Positions 1-9,604 of a stretch of 64,000 nt of DNA are shown here, piece after piece. The notes below the pieces were generated by a model that did no database searches, had not been told where the DNA came from, and was given only the letters and a program-made list of their open reading frames with translations. A program made the translations under genes and the position numbers. Every line of letters begins with the position of its first letter. Within the stretch, counting starts at the first letter, position 1. Source of the stretch: Thermoproteota archaeon (GTDB taxonomy: Archaea > Thermoproteota > Thermoprotei_A > EX4484-217-1); NCBI GenBank assembly GCA_029258915.1, contig JAPDJU010000006.1:37183-101182 (forward strand). Direction: 5' to 3'.

Positions 1-162
1 TTTATTTTTATAAATTTATAAAATAGGTACTGTATTATAGTTAAAGAAATAAACTTTCACAAAATCAAACTTTTATAAATGACAAAGTAAGTTTATGCTT
101 CCTTAAGGAGGCTTCTATATTTAGATAGCTGATTTGCCATATTAGGGACAAGCTTAGATTAA

Positions 163-576
163 TTAAAGTATATTTAGCTCCAGTCGGGCTAATTTCTTCT
201 TTAGTTCTTCGTCAAATGTTAGTAGTTTAGAATTTGTTTCTAATGCTAGTGTAACATATAATGAATCATAAACTGTTATCCCGTATTTAACGGCATTATC
301 TAGAGCTCTTATGATTAAGTCTTTTGAATCATAAACTTTGCTTACAGTATTTTGTATAAGTGGTGGTATGATTTCCTTTAGTTTGCTAAAGGTTTCTACA
401 GGTATTCTTTTAAACGCAAAAACATGTTTCCATAGGACATTAGCTACCTCAACGTATACTATATCCACTGTTATTAACCCATTTTTCCTATGCTCCTTAA
501 TAATCTCTCTTGCTTTGTCGTAGAATTCATCTTTAACTATAACACTTGCAAATATACTGGCACCAATAACATACAT
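163..576 (-). CDS. vapC: VapC-like PIN-domain protein; first catalytic Asp replaced by Gly (MYVIGAS)
   Basis: 137 aa PIN-like protein with DSLYVTLA and TFDEEL motifs, directly downstream of a VapB-like gene. Confidence 0.8.
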   Translation of the reverse strand: MYVIGASIFASVIVKDEFYDKAREIIKEHRKNGLITVDIVYVEVANVLWKHVFAFKRIPVETFSKLKEIIPPLIQNTVSKVYDSKDLIIRALDNAVKYGITVYDSLYVTLALETNSKLLTFDEELKKKLARLELNIL

Positions 577-581
577 TAGAA

Positions 582-809
582 TTACCTCTCTTCTCTATAC
601 TTTCTAACGATTTTCCATGCTGGCTCCTTAGACTTTGGAATGCCATATAAAAGTTCGTCTATTAAGTTTAATGTTTCTTTAAGCTTCACTTCCTTTATTT
701 TTTCTTCTATGAATTTTTCAATTTCTTCCCTCCAATTAATACCTTTAATATTTGCCATTTTCTCTTTCAAATCTTTCCTTATTCTAATGCTTAAGGTTGT
801 TGTAGACAT
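582..809 (-). CDS. vapB: VapB-like antitoxin
   Basis: 75 aa, N-terminal STTTLSIRIRKDLKEKM ribbon-helix-helix-like, 5 nt upstream of the PIN gene. Confidence 0.75.
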   Translation of the reverse strand: MSTTTLSIRIRKDLKEKMANIKGINWREEIEKFIEEKIKEVKLKETLNLIDELLYGIPKSKEPAWKIVRKYREER

Positions 810-863
810 TTTATATCACTATTTTATGTCTACAATATTTATATACAATAATCGTATATAAAT
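801..863 (-). promoter_or_regulatory. vapBC promoter/operator region with two perfect inverted repeats
   Basis: TGTAGACAT (801-809) / ATGTCTACA (826-834); ATTTATATAC (837-846) / GTATATAAAT (854-863), AT-rich TATA-like. Confidence 0.65.
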
Positions 864-965
864 GCTTATCATTCAAGCAATGCTTCGTTACTTTATTAGG
901 AAAATTTATATTCTGAATATGTTTTTACATTTCTGCGATAACAAGAGGTATGGTGGTTTAGGGTA

Positions 966-1343
966 ATGCCTGAGTTTAAAGTGGTAGTGTCTGATCCTTC
1001 AACGGGTAAGGCTAAGACCTATGTTGTTAAAGGAGAATCAGCAATGAGGCTTATAGGTTTAAAAATAGGCGATATCATTGACGGTTTACTTGTTTCTAAT
1101 GAACTTAAAGGTAAGAAATTAGAGATTAGAGGCGGTAGCGACAGTTCAGGTTTCCCTATGAGACCAGATATTCCGGGCGGTGTTAAGAAGAGGGTTTTAC
1201 TTTCAGTTCCTCCAGGGTTTCACCCTAAAGAGAAAGGTGAACGTCGAAGAAAAACCGTTAGGGGTAATGTTATAACTGAAGATATTGTTCAAATAAATGT
1301 TAAAATAGTTGCTGAGGAAAAAAGTAAAGAGAAAAAGAAATAG
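966..1343 (+). CDS. rps6e: 30S ribosomal protein S6e
   Basis: [18 protein letters not shown]...[24 protein letters not shown]. Confidence 0.95.
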   Translation: MPEFKVVVSDPSTGKAKTYVVKGESAMRLIGLKIGDIIDGLLVSNELKGKKLEIRGGSDSSGFPMRPDIPGGVKKRVLLSVPPGFHPKEKGERRRKTVRGNVITEDIVQINVKIVAEEKSKEKKK

Positions 1344-1372
1344 TATTTCTTCAAGGAGGTTAAGCCGCTAAA

Positions 1373-2611
1373 ATGCCTTGGGTTCTAAAGCAACCAGAAG
1401 TAAACATCGGCGTCGTAGGCCACGTTGACCACGGTAAAACCACTTTAGTACAGGCTTTAACAGGGAAATGGACTGCTACCCATAGTGAGGAGCTTAAAAG
1501 AGGAATGACAATAAAACTAGGCTACGCTGATGGAAACATTGCTAAGTGTCAATGCTGTCAAGGTCTTGAGGCTTGGATTACTGAACCAACATGCCCTAAA
1601 TGCAGATGCGAAAGTGTATTATTAAAAAGGGTATCTTACGTTGATGCTCCAGGCCACGAGGTTCTAATGGCAACTATGCTTTCAGGAGCAACAATAATGG
1701 ATGGAGCGATTTTAGTTATAGCTGCTAACGAGCCTTGTCCTCAGCCTCAAACTAGAGAGCATTTCGCAGCTTTAGACATTATAGGTATTAGAAACCTAGT
1801 TATAGTGCAGAATAAAATAGATGTTGTTTCAAAAGAACAAGCTTTGAAAAACTATAAACAAATTAAGGAATTTGTTAAAAACACTTGGGCTGAAAACGCG
1901 CCAATAATTCCTGTTAGTGCACTACATAAGGTAAATGTTGATGCTGTCGTAAAAGCAATATATGAAAACATACCTACGCCAGAAAGAGATCTAGCAAAAC
2001 CGACACTAATGTATGTGGCTAGAAGTTTTGATGTAAACAAGCCAGGTACACCTCCAGAAAAACTTATTGGAGGAGTTGTTGGCGGAAGCATAATTCAAGG
2101 AGTAATCAGGGTTGGCGATAGAATAGAGATTAGACCTGGCGTAAGAATAGAAGCTGGCGGTAAAACGGAGTATCAACCATTAGAAACAACTGTCGTAAGT
2201 TTAAGATTCGGAAATATTGAGGTAGAAGAGGCTAAGCCAGGCGGGCTTGTGGCTATAGGTACAGAGCTTGACCCTGCATTAACTAAGAACGATAACCTTG
2301 TAGGTAATATTGTTGGAAAACCAGGCCAGTTACCGCCTGTTCTTTGGGAAATTTCTCTAGAATATAAAACATTGGAAAGAGTTGTAGGTATGAAGCAGAT
2401 GATAAAAGTTGAACCTATAAGACCTAAAGAAAGTTTAATGTTAACTGTAGGAACTATGATTTCATGGGGTATAGTTAAGAACGTAACCAAGGACATTTTA
2501 GAAATAAAGCTGGCAAAACCAATAATAGCCCTTGAAAAGGCAAGGGTAGCTATAAGTAGAAGAATTATGGGTAGATGGAGACTCATAGGTTGGGGTACTT
2601 TAAAATATTGA
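1373..2611 (+). CDS. eif2g: Translation initiation factor aIF2 subunit gamma
   Basis: P-loop [10 protein letters not shown], CxxC zinc knuckle, DAPGHE, NKID; 412 aa. Confidence 0.97.
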   Translation: MPWVLKQPEVNIGVVGHVDHGKTTLVQALTGKWTATHSEELKRGMTIKLGYADGNIAKCQCCQGLEAWITEPTCPKCRCESVLLKRVSYVDAPGHEVLMATMLSGATIMDGAILVIAANEPCPQPQTREHFAALDIIGIRNLVIVQNKIDVVSKEQALKNYKQIKEFVKNTWAENAPIIPVSALHKVNVDAVVKAIYENIPTPERDLAKPTLMYVARSFDVNKPGTPPEKLIGGVVGGSIIQGVIRVGDRIEIRPGVRIEAGGKTEYQPLETTVVSLRFGNIEVEEAKPGGLVAIGTELDPALTKNDNLVGNIVGKPGQLPPVLWEISLEYKTLERVVGMKQMIKVEPIRPKESLMLTVGTMISWGIVKNVTKDILEIKLAKPIIALEKARVAISRRIMGRWRLIGWGTLKY

Positions 2612-3018
2612 GCAAGATTAAAGTAATTGTTGACTCAAATATTTTACTTCAATCAGCACGTTATGGAATAGATGTAAAGGAATCTATAGAGGAGGCTTTA
2701 ACAGCACTATGTGATATTTGCATACCTAAAGCTGTTGTTCATGAATTAGAAAATAAGGCAAAATACGGTAAACCTTCCGAAAGAAAAGCGGCTAAAAGAG
2801 CATTAGAAGCTATTAGCAAGAGCGAAGCAGTTGTTATAGAGCATGAAAATTTAAAAAACATGAAAACAGACGATATAATACTTACTTTGGCTTTAAAGGA
2901 GAAATATGTTTTAATAACTAATGACAGAGAGCTAAGGAGAAAAGCCAGGAGGATAGGTATACCGGTAGGTTTTCTGAATATAGAAGAGAAAAGAGTTATA
3001 GTTGAATATTTTCCTTAA
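2608..3018 (+). CDS. PIN-domain protein (Fcf1/VapC9-like); TTG start overlapping the aIF2gamma stop (TTGA)
   Basis: [18 protein letters not shown] ... DDIILTLAL ... [15 protein letters not shown] at 2608 is in frame with the ORF-track entry. Confidence 0.85.
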   Translation: MSKIKVIVDSNILLQSARYGIDVKESIEEALTALCDICIPKAVVHELENKAKYGKPSERKAAKRALEAISKSEAVVIEHENLKNMKTDDIILTLALKEKYVLITNDRELRRKARRIGIPVGFLNIEEKRVIVEYFP

Positions 3019-3099
3019 AACACATAATACATTTATATAGGAGGTTCCTGGTAAAGAAATATCACGATTTTACATCAACGTGAGAGGTAGAAATAAGCA

Positions 3100-3675
3100 A
3101 TGTACTATGTTTATCGCGTACAGGATATTGTTAGAATTCCACCTGAAATGTTTAATCTGCCCTTAGAAAAAGCTGCTTTAAGATCTTTACGTGAGAAGTA
3201 TGAAGGAACAATAGATAAGGACTTAGGACTAGTGCTTGCAGTATTCGATGTTAAGGTTTCTGAGGAAGGCGTTATAATTCATGGCGATGGAGCTACATAT
3301 CATGAAACAGAATTTTGCATCTTAGCATTCAAACCTTTAATTAAAGAAGTAATTGAAGGAGAAATAGTTGAAATAACAGATTTTGGAGCATTTGTTAGCC
3401 TAGGCCCACTTGATGCTTTAGCTCATAAATCCCAGATTTTAGATGACGTATTAATGTATGATGGTAGAAGAGGGGCTCTCATAGGTAAGGAAACTAAGAG
3501 AATATTAGAGAAGGGAGACCATGTTAGAGCAAGAGTAATCGCCGTAAGTACTTCAATGTCCAATAAAATTATGAGAATAGGTGTAACGATGAGGCAACCG
3601 TTTCTAGGTAAACTAGAATGGATAAAAGAAGACCTTGAAAGAATATACGGTAAACCTAAAGAGAAAAAGAAGTGA
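3100..3675 (+). CDS. rpo7: DNA-directed RNA polymerase subunit Rpo7 (RpoE1)
   Basis: MYYVYRVQDIVRIPPEMF... with S1-like GEIVEITDFGAFVSLGPLDALAHKSQ. Confidence 0.95.
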   Translation: MYYVYRVQDIVRIPPEMFNLPLEKAALRSLREKYEGTIDKDLGLVLAVFDVKVSEEGVIIHGDGATYHETEFCILAFKPLIKEVIEGEIVEITDFGAFVSLGPLDALAHKSQILDDVLMYDGRRGALIGKETKRILEKGDHVRARVIAVSTSMSNKIMRIGVTMRQPFLGKLEWIKEDLERIYGKPKEKKK

Positions 3676-3681
3676 TAAAAA

Positions 3682-3888
3682 ATGTCTTATCGTAGAAGAA
3701 AACCGTTTAAAGCATGTAAGAAATGTAATGCACTAGTACCGCATGATGAAACACAATGCCCTGTATGCGGTTCCCGCACATTCAGCGATGATTGGGAAGG
3801 CTTAGTAATAATTGTTTCCTCGGATTCTAAAACAGCTAAAATACTTAATAAAACGAAACCACATATGTACGCTATTAAGGTAAGGTAA
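3682..3888 (+). CDS. spt4: Transcription elongation factor Spt4 (RpoE2)
   Basis: Zn ribbon KACKKCNALVPHDETQCPVCGS; 68 aa; adjacent to rpo7. Confidence 0.95.
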   Translation: MSYRRRKPFKACKKCNALVPHDETQCPVCGSRTFSDDWEGLVIIVSSDSKTAKILNKTKPHMYAIKVR

Positions 3889-3890
3889 AA

Positions 3891-4451
3891 TTGTTTCTTA
3901 AACTACCTAAAGAACTTAGAAAGGAACTTAAAAAGCCCTTAGGAGAACTTATTGAAGTTATACCTGAAAAATCTATGGTTGAAATTGTAAGTTTAGTAAA
4001 TAAGTTAAGGCCTACTAAAATAATTAGTGTAGGAGATGTAATTACTCAATACATGTTAATGTCAGGTATTTTACCTGATCTTTCAATAGTCGACCATAAA
4101 ATGTATCGTAGAAAAATAGAGTTTCCCTTTAACTATGAAGGTTTCTATAACATTGTAGTTTATGTTAAAAATCCTCCTGGACATATAAGTGAGGATGCTT
4201 GGAATAAGATAAGAGAATACTTAACAACAGGTTTTAAAGCATTAATAGTAGTTGATGGTGAAGAAGACTTACTAGCATTACCCGTAATAGTTGAGGCTCC
4301 GGAAGGTTCTCTAGTATTTTATGGTCAGCCCAGCACAGGTGTGGTTTCTATTACGGTTTCTAATAGCATTAAGAGCAAAGTAAAGAGAATGCTTAAGAAA
4401 TTTATAAAGTTAAAGTATTTAGGGCAAAATATAAGTAGAACCAGCAAATAA
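3891..4451 (+). CDS. DUF359 family GTP-dependent dephospho-CoA kinase
   Basis: KIISVGDVITQYMLMSGILPDLSIVDHK...GEEDLLALPVIVEAPEGSLVFYGQPSTGVV; TTG start; between Spt4 and S24e. Confidence 0.9.
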   Translation: MFLKLPKELRKELKKPLGELIEVIPEKSMVEIVSLVNKLRPTKIISVGDVITQYMLMSGILPDLSIVDHKMYRRKIEFPFNYEGFYNIVVYVKNPPGHISEDAWNKIREYLTTGFKALIVVDGEEDLLALPVIVEAPEGSLVFYGQPSTGVVSITVSNSIKSKVKRMLKKFIKLKYLGQNISRTSK

Positions 4452-4499
4452 AACATGAAAGGCATTAAGGAAGTAAACATCACTTAGAGGGCTAACATT

Positions 4500-4850
4500 A
4501 TGGCCCAAAAAGAAACAATAGCTAAAACCATTAAGCTTAGAGAAGGATACGAAATGATCATCGTTGAAGACAAGCAAAATCCGCTTGTAGGTAGGAAAGA
4601 AGTAAAAGCAAAAATATTCCATGTAGGCAAAGGCACACCTAGCAAATGGATTATAAGGAAAACAATTGCAGAAACATACAACATACCATTAGACGTAGTT
4701 TATGTAAGAAACGTAGTTTCGGAATATGGTAAAGCAGAAACAACAGCAATAATCCACATCTATGATAGTCCTGAGAAGGCTAGAAGTTTCGAACCAGAAC
4801 ATGTAGTTCAGAAAAATAAACCCCCTGAAGAGAAAAAGAAAACAGGGTAG
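4500..4850 (+). CDS. rps24e: 30S ribosomal protein S24e
   Basis: NPLVGRKEVKAKIFHVGKGTPSKWIIRKTIAE. Confidence 0.93.
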   Translation: MAQKETIAKTIKLREGYEMIIVEDKQNPLVGRKEVKAKIFHVGKGTPSKWIIRKTIAETYNIPLDVVYVRNVVSEYGKAETTAIIHIYDSPEKARSFEPEHVVQKNKPPEEKKKTG

Positions 4851-5054
4851 ATGGGCATGGCTCATGTACATAAGCTTTATGAATATGATTATGAAAAGGG
4901 TACTATAAGACTTAAAAACAGAATATGTCCAAGATGTAGAAGCATTATGGCGCATCATCTTAAACCTGTTGAGCGTTGGCACTGTGGCAAATGCGGATAT
5001 ACGGAATTTGTTACAGCAAGGACAACAAGAAGAATCAGGGGTAAGAAAACCTAG
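4851..5054 (+). CDS. rps27ae: 30S ribosomal protein S27ae
   Basis: [28 protein letters not shown] zinc ribbon. Confidence 0.92.
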   Translation: MGMAHVHKLYEYDYEKGTIRLKNRICPRCRSIMAHHLKPVERWHCGKCGYTEFVTARTTRRIRGKKT

Positions 5055-5073
5055 TTTTAAATGGTACAAAGCT

Positions 5074-6087
5074 ATGGCTTTTAAGAAAATAATTATTTTA
5101 GGTATAGAATCAACAGCTCATACTTTTGGATGCGGAATAGTAGATGAATATGGAAGCATTCTAGCAGATACTAGAGCAGTTTATGTTCCAGAGAAGGGAG
5201 GAATACATCCGAGAGAAGCTGCACAACATCATTCAACATATGGTCCTAAAGTAGTTAAAGAAGCACTATTAAAAGCAAACATTTCTATGAGAGATATTTC
5301 AGCAATAGCCATAGCCTTAGGCCCAGGTTTGGGTCCATGCCTACGATCTGGAGCTACAATTGCCAGAGCGTTAGCCGTTTACTTTTCGAAACCCCTTATC
5401 CCCGTTAACCATGCCGTAGCTCATATTGAAATAGGTAAGAAACTTACAGGAGCAAAAGACCCACTAATAGTTTATGTTTCAGGAGGGAATACTATCATAG
5501 CTGCTTTTTCAGGCGGAAGATATAGGGTTTTTGGAGAAACCTTAGACATTGCTCTTGGAAACTGCCTTGACGTTTTTGCCAGAGAAATTGGTTTGGCTCC
5601 ACCATATATCGTCGAAGGATTACATGCAGTGGATAAATGCGCTGAAAAAGGGGAAGAAATAATAGACCTACCCTATGTTGTTAAAGGAGAAGACTTATCA
5701 TATTCTGGCCTTTTAACAGCAGCATTAAGGAAAGCTAAAGAACCAGGAGTAAAGCTTGAAGACTTGTGTTTGAGCTTTAGAGAAAATGCATATAACATGC
5801 TTGTGGAGGCAGCTGAAAGAGCATTAGCTCATACTAAAAAGAAAGAAGTACTTCTAACAGGAGGTGTTGGTGCAAGTCCAATACTTCAAGAAAAGCTAAG
5901 GTTAATGGTTAGAGAACATAATGCAGAACTTTATATCACACCTAAAAAGTATATGGGAGATAATGGTGTTATGGTAGCATGGACCGGTGTTTTACTTTAC
6001 AAATCAGGAATAACAGTTAATGTTAAGGAATCGTTTATAAAGCAGCGATGGAGACTTGACGAGGTAGATATTCCTTGGCAAAAATAG
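5074..6087 (+). CDS. kae1: KEOPS subunit Kae1 (tRNA N6-threonylcarbamoyladenosine synthase)
   Basis: GIESTAHTFGCGIVD, NHAVAHIEIG, GGVGAS; start set to ATG 5074 (track ORF is extended upstream over S27ae). Confidence 0.95.
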   Translation: MAFKKIIILGIESTAHTFGCGIVDEYGSILADTRAVYVPEKGGIHPREAAQHHSTYGPKVVKEALLKANISMRDISAIAIALGPGLGPCLRSGATIARALAVYFSKPLIPVNHAVAHIEIGKKLTGAKDPLIVYVSGGNTIIAAFSGGRYRVFGETLDIALGNCLDVFAREIGLAPPYIVEGLHAVDKCAEKGEEIIDLPYVVKGEDLSYSGLLTAALRKAKEPGVKLEDLCLSFRENAYNMLVEAAERALAHTKKKEVLLTGGVGASPILQEKLRLMVREHNAELYITPKKYMGDNGVMVAWTGVLLYKSGITVNVKESFIKQRWRLDEVDIPWQK

Positions 6088-6749
6088 ATTTAGAGATAAA
6101 CATAGGAAAACTGATAAGCAAAGGCGCTGAAGCAAACATTTACATTGGTAAGTTTTTAGGCTATAAAGCAATTTTTAAAAAGAGAGTACCTAAACTGTAC
6201 AGAAATCCCAAATTTGATTTAAACTTAAGAGTAAGAAGAACAATAAATGAAGCTAAAATGCTACATTATGCTAGGAGGGAGGGAATACCTGTACCAACAC
6301 TGTTTTACTTTGACATAAAAGAAACCCTTATTGTAATGGAGTTCATTGAAGGCTCATTACTTTCACTAAGCATAAAAGACCTTCCAATAAACATTTTGAA
6401 AGAGATATTTTTAAAAACAGGAGAAATTATGGCTAAGCTCCACTTGAACCAAATTGTTCATGGAGATTTTACAACGTCAAATATAATAAACACAGGTAAA
6501 GAACTTATAGTAATAGATTTCGGTTTATCTAAGAAATCCCCTGAACTTGAAGAACATGCTATAGATATGCATCTGCTTCTAAGATCACTTGAAAGCACAC
6601 ATTACAATATAGTAGACTATGTAAGAGACTACATAATTGAGGGTTATGGTAATATTATAAGTGTAAATTATTCTAAAAAAGTTTATGAAAGAATGTTGGA
6701 GATAAGGCGTAGAGGAAGGTATGTTAAAGAGAGGAGGAAAAAGGTTTGA
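6075..6749 (+). CDS. bud32: KEOPS subunit Bud32 (protein kinase/ATPase), separate from Kae1
   Basis: ISKGAEANIYIGKF, VHGDFTTSNII, VIDFGLS; TTG start overlapping the kae1 end. Confidence 0.95.
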   Translation: MAKIDLEINIGKLISKGAEANIYIGKFLGYKAIFKKRVPKLYRNPKFDLNLRVRRTINEAKMLHYARREGIPVPTLFYFDIKETLIVMEFIEGSLLSLSIKDLPINILKEIFLKTGEIMAKLHLNQIVHGDFTTSNIINTGKELIVIDFGLSKKSPELEEHAIDMHLLLRSLESTHYNIVDYVRDYIIEGYGNIISVNYSKKVYERMLEIRRRGRYVKERRKKV

Positions 6750-7297
6750 AAATATTTTTCGTTACGAAAAATAAGCATAAGTTCTTGGAAGCATCAGAAA
6801 TCATGCGAAAATACTGCATAGATCTTGAAATGCTAGAAATAAATAAACCAGAAATACAGTCTTTAGACTTAAGAGAAATAGTTCTCCACGGCTTAGTGAA
6901 CCTATATTCTTTAGTAAATAAACCATTAGTTATTGAAGATGCAGGATTATTTATAAGAGCCTTAAATTGGTTTCCAGGTCCCTACTCGAGTTATGTGTTT
7001 AAAACTATAGGATGCCAAGGTATTCTTAAGTTAATGGACGGCATTGAAGATAGATATGCTAAGTTTAAATCAGTAGTAGGCTACATTGACGTAAAAAATA
7101 TTATACTTTTTGAAGGTGAAGTAGAAGGAGCAATAGCTTACGAAGCAAGAGGAAACAGGGGGTTCGGTTTTGACCCAATATTTACACCTAAGGGAGAAAG
7201 CAAAACATTTGCCCAAATGAGCATGCAAGAGAAAAACAGGTTATCTCATAGGGCTAGGGCCTTTAAGAAACTTGCAGAATGGCTGACAAGACTATAG
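6746..7297 (+). CDS. XTP/dITP pyrophosphatase (HAM1/RdgB family)
   Basis: FFVTKNKHKFLEASEI...VIEDAGLFIRALNWFPGPYSSYV...GFGFDPIF. Confidence 0.95.
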   Translation: MKIFFVTKNKHKFLEASEIMRKYCIDLEMLEINKPEIQSLDLREIVLHGLVNLYSLVNKPLVIEDAGLFIRALNWFPGPYSSYVFKTIGCQGILKLMDGIEDRYAKFKSVVGYIDVKNIILFEGEVEGAIAYEARGNRGFGFDPIFTPKGESKTFAQMSMQEKNRLSHRARAFKKLAEWLTRL

Positions 7298-7335
7298 CTA
7301 TGTAATAATAAGGTTTAAAAGTAAGAAACAATATT

Positions 7336-7827
7336 TTGTGTGCAAGAGAAAGAGAGAGGGATAACCCTTTGAATAAGAAAAGAGAGAAAGGAAGATCTCA
7401 TCCGACGAGACCTGTTAGAGCAAGTCCTCCTAGATGGCTTAAGCTAAGTTCCGAAGAAATTGAGGCACTAATAGTTGAACTTGCTAAGAAAGGATACGGC
7501 CCATCTATGATAGGTATTATTTTAAGAGACCAGTACGGTATACCCTTAGTTAAACCTATCTTAGGTAAGGGCATTGCTAAAGTTCTTGAAGAACATGGTT
7601 TAGCTGCAGAAATCCCTGAAGATCTTTTTAATTTAATGAAAAGAGCAGCTAAACTGAGAACACACCTTGAGGAGCATCCTAAAGACTATCATTCTAAGAG
7701 AGGGCTTGAAGAAATAGAATCTAAGATTAGAAGGCTTGCAAAATACTACAAGAGAATCGGTAAGTTACCTAAGTATTGGAAATACGAACCAGAGAAAGTA
7801 AAATTACTCGTATCTAGAACCTTTTAA
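7336..7827 (+). CDS. rps15: 30S ribosomal protein S15 (uS15)
   Basis: [49 protein letters not shown] start or downstream TTG. Confidence 0.95.
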   Translation: MCARERERDNPLNKKREKGRSHPTRPVRASPPRWLKLSSEEIEALIVELAKKGYGPSMIGIILRDQYGIPLVKPILGKGIAKVLEEHGLAAEIPEDLFNLMKRAAKLRTHLEEHPKDYHSKRGLEEIESKIRRLAKYYKRIGKLPKYWKYEPEKVKLLVSRTF

Positions 7828-7920
7828 GGTTTTCAATCCAGCTATTTTAAACTTCCCCATCTAGATATTGAACCAAGATAGTTTTTAGTTGGAAGCACTC
7901 ATACTATTCTAGGTGATTTT

Positions 7921-9249
7921 TTGAAACATAATACGAACATACTTAGCTTCACTAAGTCACGTAGTAAAAAAACTGCGTCAATAAAAGACGTATTACATGA
8001 ACTTTTAAGGTTTAAAGAAGTAAAACTATTCGTTTATCCTAGTGTTTCTGACGTTATTATTTCCTCGGTGATTATCTCTAAGCTCATAGATAGAAACGTG
8101 AGATTAGCTGTTAAGGTAAAACCGTTAATTAAGAGTAGTGATATTAAAGGAGAGACTATAATAAGTTTAGGTATACCTCTTAGTAAGAGTATCATAAACG
8201 TTCTAAATAAGTATGCTAAAGGCGGATACCTTATAGGACTATGTAGTAAAGGGTTGAGGAGTTATGGAAAAAATATTCCATTTTTAAAATGCATTGAAAA
8301 CCATGAACCATTAGCTACAGCGGTATGGCAACTATTTAAAGAAACTTACGATCACTTAGACTACATCCTCACATTATCTTCAATATTTGCACATAACTTC
8401 TTCAAATATCCTAAATCCATGATTGAAGAAATGTTTCTTAGCGAATGTGTTAGTAGGGATATTTTAGACAGAGTAAAAAGTTTAAGAGTAGCCGGTGTAA
8501 ACTATAAGCCCCTATATAAAGCCCTCGCTTGTTCCCTAATACCGTTCTTCTTCAGAATCTCAGGTAGTTTTATTGAAGCAGAGAAATTTCTCCGCACACA
8601 CGGAATAGTTGATTTAAACGCTAAACTCATAGAACATGACCCAGCAAAAATAAAGGAAATAGTTGAAGACCTTTTAAAAGTAGCTAATAAAGTGAGGGAA
8701 AACGCATGGAAAATAGAAGATTTAATAGGTGAGACATATAGTTTAAAGAAAAAAATGTTTAAAGAAATATCCAACGACGTATTAGAATTATCCATAGTAC
8801 TAGATACAGTAGTTGAAACGTATGGTTTAGAAAAATCTGTCTTTCTAAAAGAACAGTTTTCTTCATTCCTAAAAACCATAGGACCAACATACTTCAGCAT
8901 AGTTAAGAAGCTGGGTAAAATAGTGAATGCAATTCAGGAGGCAGGATTAAGGGAGTTAGAAGTAAATGGTAGAATAATGAAAATACTGCCTCCAATAAAT
9001 ATGGATAAGATCCCATATTACATCCTCGAATCCTTACTTCTAACAGCAGGCTTCATAGACTATGAAGACGTATTCATTGTAGATCATAGAAGAACATTAC
9101 TACTACCATATACTACTATACGTAGAGTATTTAGCGAGTATTCATGTAATGTCTTGGAAAAATTCATGAAGAAAGCTAGTGGAGAAAAAGCTTATGGCTT
9201 AACATTTAGAACTCTAAGAGATATTATCGAATGCTTAAGGGAGGTCTAG
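7921..9249 (+). CDS. RecJ/Cdc45-like protein of the DHH superfamily lacking recognisable DHH metal-binding motifs
   Basis: 442 aa between S15 and Pcc1-like/S3ae; FVYPSVSDVIISSVIISKL and ETIISLGIPLSKS occupy the expected motif positions without conserved Asp/His. Confidence 0.65.
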   Translation: MKHNTNILSFTKSRSKKTASIKDVLHELLRFKEVKLFVYPSVSDVIISSVIISKLIDRNVRLAVKVKPLIKSSDIKGETIISLGIPLSKSIINVLNKYAKGGYLIGLCSKGLRSYGKNIPFLKCIENHEPLATAVWQLFKETYDHLDYILTLSSIFAHNFFKYPKSMIEEMFLSECVSRDILDRVKSLRVAGVNYKPLYKALACSLIPFFFRISGSFIEAEKFLRTHGIVDLNAKLIEHDPAKIKEIVEDLLKVANKVRENAWKIEDLIGETYSLKKKMFKEISNDVLELSIVLDTVVETYGLEKSVFLKEQFSSFLKTIGPTYFSIVKKLGKIVNAIQEAGLRELEVNGRIMKILPPINMDKIPYYILESLLLTAGFIDYEDVFIVDHRRTLLLPYTTIRRVFSEYSCNVLEKFMKKASGEKAYGLTFRTLRDIIECLREV

Positions 9250-9504
9250 ATGAGGATTATATCTTTGCTCACGCTAAACTATGATGAGCCTAAAAAAGCA
9301 AAAGCAGTATTTTATGCCCTCAAACCAGATAATGTATTAACTAAAAAGAACATGGTTATAAAAGATTCTTTAGAAGGCTCCGGTGTGAAAATAGTCATAG
9401 AGATAAAAGATGATATTGAAATTATTGGCACGCTTTATAGTACATTAAACGAAATATTGGCACATACTAAATCCATTGAAAACCTGCTTAAGAAAATTAA
9501 ATAG
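9250..9504 (+). CDS. Pcc1-family KEOPS subunit (Pcc1 or Pcc2 paralog)
   Basis: 84 aa, KAKAVFYALKPDNVLTKKNMVIKDSLEGSGVKIVIEIKDDIEIIGTLYSTLNEIL. Confidence 0.75.
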   Translation: MRIISLLTLNYDEPKKAKAVFYALKPDNVLTKKNMVIKDSLEGSGVKIVIEIKDDIEIIGTLYSTLNEILAHTKSIENLLKKIK

Positions 9505-9604
9505 CGTAATAATATATCATGAAATCTCGCAAAGTAAGTCTTTTATACTACTTTTTAATCCTAAATTGGTAGTCAAAATACTGCTTAACCATGGGGAGGA
9601 ATAG

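Noticed and set aside
2173-2586. 137-aa antisense ORF opposite aIF2gamma
   Set aside because: Shadow ORF opposite a highly conserved gene.
4969-5073. N-terminal extension of the Kae1 ORF in the track ([20 protein letters not shown]...)
   Set aside because: Overlaps S27ae in another frame; conserved Kae1 start is MAFKKIIILGIEST at 5074.
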